8,011 nt of DNA, taken from positions 1 to 8,011 of the forward strand of contig JBDNFP010000073.1 of NCBI GenBank assembly GCA_041689775.1. Direction: 5' to 3'. This document shows, piece after piece, positions 1 through 6,869 of this stretch. This DNA is from JBDNFP01 sp041689775. GTDB taxonomy: Bacteria > Bacteroidota > Bacteroidia > Cytophagales > Spirosomataceae. Positions within the stretch are counted from its first letter, which is position 1. The number at the start of each line of letters is the position of its first letter. Position numbers and translations under genes: made by a program. The notes beneath the pieces are model-generated. The model was not told where the DNA came from. It made no database searches and worked only from the letters and a program-made list of their open reading frames with translations.

Positions 1-51
1 AACGTCAGAAAGTTTGGCCAATATTGGCCCGAGTGTCTTTTCGATGCTCAT
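1..51 (-). CDS. N-terminal fragment of an unidentified protein, cut by the window edge
   Basis: Reading the minus strand from an ATG at 51-49 gives 17 uninterrupted codons to the window edge: MSIEKTLGPILAKLSDV. The composition is protein-like, but the piece is too short to assign. The ATG sits directly next to the strong stem-loop at 52-92, and a truncated DUF4249 gene begins on the other side of that stem-loop. This context, a new reading frame pointing away from a broken gene, is what the end of an insertion sequence carrying a transposase would look like. That is inference only; no transposase motif is visible. The fragment contains a perfect 14-bp palindrome, GGCCAATATTGGCC (16-29), which may be chance within codons. 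Chance reading frame is the main alternative. Confidence 0.35.
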   Translation of the reverse strand, partial: MSIEKTLGPILAKLSDV

Positions 52-97
52 GGGTCGTAGGGGGTGAAATGCGGATTTCAACCTCACGACCCTTTTT
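52..97 (+). terminator. Strong stem-loop followed by a T-run
   Basis: GGGTCGT (52-58) pairs with ACGACCC (86-92), and TGAAAT (65-70) pairs with ATTTCA (75-80), with a GCGG loop (71-74) and an imperfect middle stem. Five T residues (93-97) follow directly, the layout of an intrinsic terminator on the plus strand. On the minus strand the same hairpin lies immediately before the ATG at 51. There it could hide that start from read-through transcripts, as hairpins near transposase starts do in some insertion sequences. It also sits exactly where recognisable DUF4249 homology ends, so it may mark the boundary of an inserted element rather than a native terminator. Confidence 0.5.
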
Positions 98-666
98 GAT
101 CTTTACCAAATCAATGCCCGAAAACTGCTCAGACTATTAACCAGTGGGACTGGGTCCATTATTATCGGCCAATTGGTTGTGTTTTGGAAAACAAGGTTTG
201 GAAGCCATGTTGTACACGTTGTTGGAATATAGTTAAAAGTGCGGGGGATATTCTGATTGCGACCGACCGCCTGGTGGATGGAGGAAGATTGACGGGTCAG
301 AAAATTGGCGCGGCTCCGAACGACGACAGTAGGCCTTACTACCTCAGAATTGGGCAGCAGTCGCTCAGTCTGGGGGCCTACCAGTACTGGCTGGCGGTGC
401 GCAATCTGACGAGTAATGTGGGAAGTGTTTTCGATATTCCGCCGTCTAGCCTGGTTGGAAACCTCCGGGAAGAAACTACAGGTGGGCGGCCCATTTTGGG
501 GTACTTCCAGGTGTCAGCACGGACTGAGAAAATCATGTATATCAATCGTTTTCAGGCACCACTATTACCTTTTGCTCCGACCAGTTGGCCCTTTTCTTCA
601 ATTTGCGAACCATGCCAGGAAAGCCTTTACCGAACCAGAACGCAACCGGAGGGGTGGGTTGAATAA
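98..666 (+). pseudogene. DUF4249 family lipoprotein, 5'-truncated copy
   Basis: From about 141 to the TAA at 664-666 the plus strand encodes the C-terminal half of a DUF4249 protein. It is closely similar to the second copy at 3115-4147: shared blocks include NQWDW/YQWDW, CC-T-x-CWNI, YYLRIGQQSLS, LTxNVGSVFDIPP, LVGNL, GYFQVS, YINRF and CEPCxES. Six cysteines are shared with copy 2. Upstream, at 98-140, homology continues only if reading frames are changed (an extra A in TATTAACC near 138-140 and about two missing bases near 116), and the N-terminal half with its lipobox is absent. A TTG at 184 could be called a start but lies mid-domain, so it is unlikely to be real. DUF4249 proteins are outer-membrane-associated lipoproteins of unknown function encoded beside TonB receptors. 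This looks like the remains of an upstream receptor/DUF4249 pair cut at its left side. Confidence 0.75.
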
Positions 667-713
667 AGTAAACGCTCCACCTGATTACTACTTTATTACA
701 CAACTACTACCGC

Positions 714-3118
714 ATGACAATACGCTACGCCTTAGCTTTTTTCCTTCTCCTGCCAATCACCGCCTTTGCCCAAAATAACTTCCAACTCACGGGCTACGTC
801 CGCGATACCGCCAACCGACCATTGGCCGGGGCATCCATATTGGTGCTGGAAGCGGGCTACGGAGCCACCACCGATTCGCTGGGACGGTATGCGGTACGGG
901 TACCCAAAGGACTGCAAACGATTCAGTTTTCCAGTGCGGGCTACCAAACCCGGCAGCGTAGTCTCACTGTTCGGAGCAACGATACGCTGAGTGTCCAACT
1001 GGCCGAGCGCGTCACGCTACTGCGAGAAGCCATCGTGACGGGGCAGCAGCCGGGTCAACAAGTGTTGAGTACCGCTGTGGGCCTGACGACGCTATCCATC
1101 AGGACTTTGCGTACCTTACCCACGCTGTTTGGTGAGCTGGACGTACTGAGGTCGGTGCAGATGCTACCAGGTGTGAGCAGCGTAGGCGAAGCGTCCACGG
1201 GCTTCAACGTGCGCGGTGGAGCCGCCGACCAAAACCTGATTCTACTCGATGAGGTACCCCTTTTCAACGCGCAGCATTTGCTGGGCTTCCTGTCGGTCTT
1301 TAACCCCGATGTGGTGCAGGACATGGATTTTTACCGGGGTAGTGCCCCCGCCCGCTACGGGGGCCGCGCCGCCTCGGTGCTGCACGTGCGGCTGCGCGAA
1401 GCTACTGCGCCCAAACTCGGGGTGTCGGCGGGCATTGGGTTACTGAGTAGTCGGCTGATGATAGAAGCACCGATCGTGAAAGAAAAACTAGCCTTCTACG
1501 TCGCGGGACGACTCTGACGGTTAAACCCCTGCTCAAAGCTTTTCCCATTAAAGCCCTGGGTGGGGTAAAAGGCAGTTTTCATGACCTCAACACTCGGCTC
1601 GATTACCGCCCCAATGGCCGCAACAAAATCTCACTGACGGCCTTCCGTTCTTCGGACAGTTTCACACTACCCGGCGATTCGCTGCAACAGGTCGAGTTGA
1701 GCGGTTCCTCTTCCACCTTCGCGTGGCGCACCAATGCCGCCACGCTGAGTTGGTCGCATTACCTGTCGGCCTGCTGGCAAGTGCAGAGCAGTGCGGTCTG
1801 GAGTCGCTACGTAGCCGAGGTAAGCGTTCCCGACTCAGCCAAGGCCTACCTACTGACATCAGGCGTGGACTATGCGCAAATTAAAACCAACTTCACTTAC
1901 GCCCCCAACGACCGCTGGCAGACGGACCTCGGCCTGAGCGCGATCCGCTACGAGGTCACAGCCGGGCGGCTCGAGGCGGTGGGCTCGTATTCCCAAGTCA
2001 ATTCCGTGCGACTACCCAACGAGCAGGCGCTCGAGCTGGCTGTGTACGCCAATACCGACCTGGCGCTCAGCGAACGGTGGTCGATTCAGGCGGGGCTGCG
2101 CGGCTCGTGGTTTGGGCGGCTGGGACCCGACGCTACCTACCGTTACCTCCTTGGGCGAGCCCCCACTGCCGAAACGCTTACAGACTCGGTACTAACCCAA
2201 GCCGGAAAACTTGGCTCTACCTTTGGTAATCTGGAACCGCGCTTTTCGGTGCGCTGGTCGCTTCGGAAGGATGTTTCTTTGAAACTCGGCGTGAGCCGCA
2301 TGGTGCAGTACCTCCAACTGCTCTCCAATACTGCCGCTGCCCTTCCCGCCGACCGCTGGAAACTGGCCGATGAACACGTGCAGCCGCAGGTGGCTGACCA
2401 ACTTTCGGTGGGGTACTTTCAGCTTTTACCCAAATCGAGCGTCGAACTGTCGGCGGAGGTCTTTTATAAAAAGCTCACGCGTATCACCGATTTTCGGGGC
2501 AACGTGCCACTGCTGCTCAACCGCTACCCCGAAACAGCCGTGTTGCAGGGGGAGGGCTTTGCGCAAGGGGTGGAAATGATGCTGCGCCGCAACAGTGGAT
2601 TGCTGACGGGCTGGCTGAGCTACACCTACTCACAAACCCGCTTCCGACTGGACGGCAGTACATCCGACGAGCGCATCAACAATGGGGCTTACTACCCAGC
2701 GGGTTATGATCGGCCGCATGTCCTGAACGCCGTGCTGAACTACAAACTCAGCACCCGCGTCAGTGTATCTATGAATGGCGTGTACACTTCCGGGCGTCCT
2801 ATTACCTACCCTACGGCAAAGATTTATCTAGGTACCCGCACCGTCCCCTTTTACACCGACCGCAATCGGGGGCGCCTGCCCGCTTATATCCGTGGAGACC
2901 TCGGGCTGGTTGTGAATGGGCGACGGGTGCCGGGGAGGAAATTCGAGAGCGATTTTAGCCTGTCGATCTACAATGTACTGGGGCGACGCAATGCGTATTC
3001 GGTGTATGCAAATACGCTCCCGGTGTATGCCCAATACTACAACCCGGTCAAGGTATACAAGCTCTCGGTTTTGGGCGCAATGATTCCTTCGGTGAGTTAT
3101 AATTTTAAATTCAAATGA
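714..3118 (+). pseudogene. TonB-dependent receptor with carboxypeptidase-like N-terminal domain, one frameshift
   Basis: This is an outer-membrane, TonB-powered uptake receptor; the substrate cannot be read from sequence. The first segment (714-1514) has a signal peptide (residues 1-19, cut near AFA|Q), a carboxypeptidase regulatory-like beta-sandwich (about 22-103), and a plug domain with FNVRGGAADQN, ILLDEVPLFN, FSVFNPD and ARYGGR. At CTC-TGA (1512-1517) the frame hits a stop. The sequence continues without gap in the frame starting ACG at 1517 (TVKPLLKAF...) to the TGA at 3116-3118, giving the beta-barrel and the terminal strand VSYNFKFK. One missing base near 1514 explains the break; repaired, the product is about 800 aa, normal for this family. 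Barrel landmarks include YPAGYDRPH, VYTSGRPIT and IYNVLGRRN. The stop overlaps the start of DUF4249 copy 2 (ATGA), so the two are probably translationally coupled. The start ATG at 714 gives a complete signal peptide; 47 nt separate it from copy 1. A sequencing error is the alternative to true inactivation. Confidence 0.88.
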
Positions 3119-4147
3119 GAAATACATGCCTGGGAATCTCCCTCATGCTGCTGCTTGGTACCTGTGTAGACCCTTACGACCCTAAGCTGGTCGGTGGCGA
3201 GAAATACCTGGTCTTCGAAGGTACCCTCACCGACACCCCCGGTCCGTACCGCTTCGCGCTGACGCTCTCGGCGGGCTACAACAGTACCGAAAGCGTGTAC
3301 GATGAGCGTGTGCAGGATGCAAAAATTTGGGTGACCGACAGCGAGGGTACCCGCACCGATTTTGTAGATGACGGTAAGGGGAATTTCGAATCGCCCGCTG
3401 GATTTCGGGGGCGAATAGAAGGTGAATATACGCTGGGTATCACCTATAAGGGACAATCGTACTACTCCGAACCCGAGCGGTTGATGCCGGTTCCTTCCAT
3501 TGACACCGTATACACTTCATTTCGACGGGTGACCCAGCAGGGAAATAGTGTAAACGGCCAGTTTCAAGTTTTTTTAGACGTAAATGACCCCGCCAATACA
3601 GAAAACTATTACCAATGGGACTGGATTCATTTTGACAAGCCCGAATATTGCGTATTGTACCGGCAAGAGGCCGCTACCTATTGGAAGCGTTGCTGCACCG
3701 ATTGCTGGAACATTAAAACGTAGCCTTGGAAAAATCTTTATTGCCTCAGACAGGCTGGTAAACGGCCGTCGGCTGAGCGGCAAGCAGATCGCCGAGGTAC
3801 CCAACGACGACATTCTTCCGTATTACCTGCGCATTGGCCAACAATCGCTAAGTCGCGGGGCCTACCACTATTGGCAAACTATACAGAACCTGACCACCAA
3901 CGTCGGCAGTGTATTTGACATTCCCCCGGCTACGTTGGTCGGAAATCTTCACAATGCCGACCCTGGTGGTACACCCCTCCTGGGCTATTTTCAGGTTTCA
4001 TTCCGGAAGGAGGAAATTGTATACATCAATCGTTTCCGGGCATCTGTACAGCCTTTTGCCAAAACCGTGTACCCCTATTGGAATGTCTGTGAGCCCTGTA
4101 CGGAGAGCCTGAGTCGTACAGCACAGCGCCCCAATGAGTGGCAGTGA
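3115..4147 (+). pseudogene. DUF4249 family lipoprotein, full length with one frameshift
   Basis: The ATG at 3115 overlaps the receptor stop by 4 nt. A short hydrophobic leader ends in LLGTC, giving a lipobox Cys at residue 17 (Thr just before Cys is unusual but tolerable), followed by VDPYDPK, typical of DUF4249. The first frame runs to WNIKT and stops at 3721-3723. The C-terminal half continues in the next frame (KRSLGKIFIASDR...) to the TGA at 4145-4147. Dropping one A from AAAA at 3715-3718 restores a single 343-aa protein, within the usual size of the family. Comparison with copy 1 shows 13 nt here where that copy has 12, which supports a one-base insertion. In the repaired protein, Cys179, 193, 194, 197, 325 and 328 are all conserved in copy 1. 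The likely role is a surface or periplasmic lipoprotein partner of the adjacent receptor; no biochemical activity is known. A homopolymer sequencing error is the alternative to a real mutation. Confidence 0.85.
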
Positions 4148-4236
4148 GTTTTCAATTCATAATAAATTAACGTCAATAAAAGGCAAACTTCCCGTTTCCC
4201 TGCTTATTTTCGTAATCCTGAAAACGAACTACCTCC

Positions 4237-5511
4237 TTGAAAAAGAATCCCGAACTCTATACCACTCTCCTAGGTGCCGTGGCGGCTTTTTGTACTTACA
4301 GCTGTATGGCTGGTTTCCGAAAAGGCATTACTGCCGTGCAGTTTGAGGGGATTGAATTCGGTGGGGTAGACTACAAAATATGGCTTGTGACGGCACAGGT
4401 ACTTGGCTACGCCGTTTCGAAGTTAATAGGAATAAAAGTAGTATCCGAAATGAAGCCCCACCAACGCCCACTCTACCTGCTGGCCTTGGTTGCGTTTGCC
4501 CAACTAGCCCTGCTGGGGTTTGCGACGGTACCCGCCCCTTACAACATCGTGTTCCTTTTTCTGAATGGACTACCCTTAGGCATGGTGTATGGCACGGTAC
4601 TTGGTTTTCTGGAAGGGCGCAAACAGACCGAGATTCTGATTTCGGCCCTGACGGCCTCCTTTATTTTTTCGGCAGGGCTCGTTAAAACCGTTTCTTTGCT
4701 ATTGATGCAACAGGGTGGAGTGTCAGAACTATGGGCTCCCTTCATTACTGGTCTGTTGTTTATACTCCCTATGCTGCTTTCAGTGTGGGGGCTCAGTCGT
4801 ATCTCCAAGCCAACCGAAGAGGATAAGTCTTTGCGTACCGAACGCCTGCCGATGAACCGCCTTGATCGCAAGAAATTTGTGCAAACCTTCCCAACGGGCC
4901 TTGCGCTACTGATTACTTCTTACGTACTACTCACGGCTTTTCGTGATTTTCGCGACAATTTTGGAACCGAAATCTTGAAGGGGGCTGCGGTAGAAAATCC
5001 CGCTATCTTTGCCCTAACCGAAACACTCATAGCCTTTATTATCCTCGGCCTGATGGCCGGCCTTCGCTGGGTAGACAATCACTTCCGTGCTTTTACCATT
5101 ATCAATATCCTCATGGTAGCGGGCGCTCTCCTCGTGGGGCTCAGTACTTGGTTCTATCAGCTCGGCCTTTTGTCGCCGGGCCCATGGTTTATGTTTACCG
5201 GGCTGGGTTTGTACATGGCCTATGTTCCTTGCAACGGTCTGTATTTTGAGCGCCTGGTGGCCTCGTTTCGCTATGTTAGCACCGTGGGTTTTATCGTTAC
5301 CCTCGCCGACTGGTATGGGTATTTGGGTAGTGTAGCTGTACTACTGTACAAAAACTTCGGACAGCCCAATATTAGTTTTCAGGCGTTCTTTGTGTATGGC
5401 TGCTACACGTTGAGCGGCCTTTATGTGGTTTTGACGTTGTTTTCCTATGCTTCCTTTCGGGCTAAGTACAGCGCCGGTTTGGGAGCCTCAAAGATCGTTA
5501 GCCCGACCTGA
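4237..5511 (+). CDS. DUF5690 family membrane protein, MFS-like putative transporter
   Basis: This 424-aa protein has about 12 hydrophobic segments in two groups of six with a basic/acidic loop between them (about residues 188-208), the topology of a major facilitator transporter. The first helix ends in FRK (27-29), and the segment near IGIKVVSEM and the LGFLEGRKQTE loop after helix 4 resemble conserved parts of DUF5690, which has no established function. A second-half motif, FRDFRDNFGTE, starts at residue 235. The start is TTG at 4237: an in-frame stop lies at 4219-4221, and the first in-frame ATG (residue 24) falls inside helix 1, so a later start would break that helix. No Shine-Dalgarno site is visible; the leader reads ACTACCTCC. 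The gene lies 89 nt after DUF4249 copy 2 and converges on an oxidase/hydrolase operon of the phosphonate type, so it may carry an aminophosphonate or its product. That substrate is inference. Confidence 0.85.
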   Translation: MKKNPELYTTLLGAVAAFCTYSCMAGFRKGITAVQFEGIEFGGVDYKIWLVTAQVLGYAVSKLIGIKVVSEMKPHQRPLYLLALVAFAQLALLGFATVPAPYNIVFLFLNGLPLGMVYGTVLGFLEGRKQTEILISALTASFIFSAGLVKTVSLLLMQQGGVSELWAPFITGLLFILPMLLSVWGLSRISKPTEEDKSLRTERLPMNRLDRKKFVQTFPTGLALLITSYVLLTAFRDFRDNFGTEILKGAAVENPAIFALTETLIAFIILGLMAGLRWVDNHFRAFTIINILMVAGALLVGLSTWFYQLGLLSPGPWFMFTGLGLYMAYVPCNGLYFERLVASFRYVSTVGFIVTLADWYGYLGSVAVLLYKNFGQPNISFQAFFVYGCYTLSGLYVVLTLFSYASFRAKYSAGLGASKIVSPT

Positions 5512-5584
5512 GTTCAACCTATAACTAAGCCCACCGCTTTCAAACTTCTGATTCAATCCTTTTGTCGCCGGCTCGACGGGTAAT

Positions 5585-5632
5585 ACGCTAGAAATCATAG
5601 GGGAGTAGACGGTCTTCGATGATTTCTAGCGT
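5585..5632. repeat. Perfect 14-bp inverted repeat between convergent genes
   Basis: ACGCTAGAAATCAT (5585-5598) is exactly reverse-complementary to ATGATTTCTAGCGT (5619-5632), with a 20-nt spacer. It lies between the ends of DUF5690 and the FAD oxidase, where a two-way terminator could be expected, but neither side has a T-run, so an intrinsic terminator is doubtful. The right arm overlaps the LytTR-like remnant frame and the left arm supplies its stop codon. Confidence 0.8.
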
Positions 5633-5697
5633 GGTAAATACCAGCAATGAACGACCGTTGGCCCGAAATATGAACGTGTAGTTTCGGTCCGCTAAAA
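5588..5697 (-). pseudogene. Remnant of a LytTR-type DNA-binding domain
   Basis: A short minus-strand frame reads LLADRNYTFIF, then RANGRSLLVFTTLE and IIEDRLLPYDF, and stops at TAG (5590-5588); the codons just after the stop read RITRR. This order matches the LytTR domain pattern known from Cytophagales regulators: a NYT strand, a D/NGR turn, a TL..lE.rLp helix, then F-x-R-I-x-R. No ATG, GTG or TTG start is evident for it, its upstream end overlaps the last codons of the FAD oxidase in another frame, and the expected continuation (a VNL-type strand) is not recognisable. It therefore appears to be a decayed piece of a regulator gene. The match was made by eye over about 36 residues, so chance similarity remains possible. 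Confidence 0.42.
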
Positions 5698-6855
5698 GTC
5701 GAATGAGTAAAGTCCATACCAGGTACGCACGTTTTCCTCCGCAAAGCCCAGGCTAGACGTCATGCCTTTGCCACCTACCCCTGTTATAATGTCAAGGCCT
5801 GGCGCTACTTCGTGTTCGAATACTTCGTCGGGATGTTGCGCATAGTAGCCCGCCCAGGTGCGCGAAATACCTCGTACCGGAAAGGTAACGATTCGTTCTG
5901 CTTCTTGGAGTATTAACTCGTTGATAGATTCCTGAACGTCAAATCCCAGATCGTCCACTTTATCGGCGCCAGCGTATTCGTGGGAATCACCTAGGATGAT
6001 TGAGCCGTCTGTGGCCTGTTTGAACAGCAGGTGTATACCCCATTTTTTTAGTTCAGTGTAGTGCGAGGGAACCGTCAGGGAAGCAAAAGAGGGGCATTCT
6101 TCAAATGCCTCGTACCGGCGTAGGGTAAGCCCGGTGAGAATATTACCGTGCATCTCAATGTGGGGGATTGGGTACGTTTGAAGCATTTGTAGCTTACTGA
6201 CCACCAGCCCGCTCGTGGCGTACAATTCAGGGAATAGCAAACGAAACTCGCTGCCATTACAAATAAGCGCCCGCTCAGACTGAATAGTAGCTCCTTGAGC
6301 CGTCTTGGTTTCGATCAGGCCAGCTTTTGGTTCACAAGCAAGTACGGCCGTGTTGGGCATGTAAGTGATACCGTATTTCTGAACTCCGAAAGCGATGAGC
6401 CGATGGATCATTGTATCAGGCTCCACACTTACATCATCAGAAAAGAAAATACTACCTTTTACATAATCATCGCGCAAGTACGGAAAGCGGTCCAAGGTTT
6501 GGGAGGCAGTCAATAGTTCGCAGGGGAAATCTTTTGCCGCGAACAGGGAAGCTGATTCGTGGGCTATCTGCATTTCCTCCTCATCGGATGCTACGTATAC
6601 TGAACCTAATGGCCGTACGGTCAGATCAAACTCCTGTTGTATTTCCTTGTAGAGTTCCACGGAACGGCGCCCGTACGTATGCCAACGGCCCGATAACCCT
6701 GAGGGAACGACTTGCCCAAAATTACGTACCGTAGCGCTTACCGGGCGGTTATCCTTTTCCAGCAAAGCAACCCGCTTACCAGCTTTGGCGGCTAACAGAG
6801 CGTGTGAGGTGCCCAATATGCCAGCTCCAACCACTACTAAATCGAACGTTTTCAT
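5692..6855 (-). CDS. FAD-dependent amine oxidase, TIGR03364 type (aminophosphonate-linked)
   Basis: This 387-aa flavoenzyme belongs to the DAO/glycine-oxidase superfamily. The N-terminus has the Rossmann dinucleotide motif GAGILG (10-15) and Glu33 at the end of the second strand, which usually binds the FAD ribose. ATVRNFGQV follows (about 41-49), and the C-terminus has the second FAD contact, GGKGMT (about 361-366). RGISRTWAGYY is the usual pre-C-terminal block. The family is curated as genomically tied to phosphonatase-like hydrolases and is proposed to deaminate an aminophosphonate (aminoethylphosphonate or a hydroxy relative) to the aldehyde with release of ammonia or an amine. Here it is the second gene of an operon, 14 nt after the hydrolase. 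The ATG at 6855-6853 has no Shine-Dalgarno site but follows CACTACTACCT. No signal peptide is seen, so it is cytoplasmic. Frame and length are intact. The exact substrate cannot be decided from sequence. Confidence 0.88.
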   Translation of the reverse strand: MKTFDLVVVGAGILGTSHALLAAKAGKRVALLEKDNRPVSATVRNFGQVVPSGLSGRWHTYGRRSVELYKEIQQEFDLTVRPLGSVYVASDEEEMQIAHESASLFAAKDFPCELLTASQTLDRFPYLRDDYVKGSIFFSDDVSVEPDTMIHRLIAFGVQKYGITYMPNTAVLACEPKAGLIETKTAQGATIQSERALICNGSEFRLLFPELYATSGLVVSKLQMLQTYPIPHIEMHGNILTGLTLRRYEAFEECPSFASLTVPSHYTELKKWGIHLLFKQATDGSIILGDSHEYAGADKVDDLGFDVQESINELILQEAERIVTFPVRGISRTWAGYYAQHPDEVFEHEVAPGLDIITGVGGKGMTSSLGFAEENVRTWYGLYSFDF

Positions 6856-6869
6856 AGGTAGTAGTGCGT

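Noticed and set aside
16..29. GGCCAATATTGGCC perfect palindrome
   Set aside because: It lies within the apparent coding start on the minus strand and has no partner site; a single palindrome of this size gives no function.
416..778. Plus-strand frame across the DUF4249 copy 1 / receptor junction
   Set aside because: It lies in another frame over two regions with clear homology; its sequence has no domain features.
1055..1324. Minus-strand open frame inside the receptor gene
   Set aside because: It is antisense to the plug domain, has low-complexity Ser/Thr/Pro-rich composition, and the plus strand is clearly coding.
3097..3456. Minus-strand frame over the start of DUF4249 copy 2
   Set aside because: It is antisense to the lipoprotein leader and conserved domain; no start context or family match.
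1505..3723. Programmed ribosomal frameshifting as the explanation of the two breaks
   Set aside because: The shifts run in opposite directions, neither site has a standard slippery heptamer, and these families are not known to use recoding.
3584..4147. Separate gene for the C-terminal half of DUF4249 copy 2
   Set aside because: The true homology in this frame begins only at about 3716; upstream codons are out of frame with the conserved protein, so it is the second half of a frameshifted gene.
4205..4212. TATTTTCG as a promoter box for DUF5690
   Set aside because: It differs from TAnnTTTG at one key base and has no -33 TTTG at the right spacing, so it is too weak to annotate.
5585..5632. 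Inverted repeat as an ordinary Rho-independent terminator
   Set aside because: Neither arm is followed by a T-run on its own strand, and the spacer is 20 nt; kept as a repeat of unknown role.
6411..6734. Plus-strand frames opposite the FAD oxidase
   Set aside because: They are antisense shadows of a well-recognised gene with intact flavin-binding motifs.
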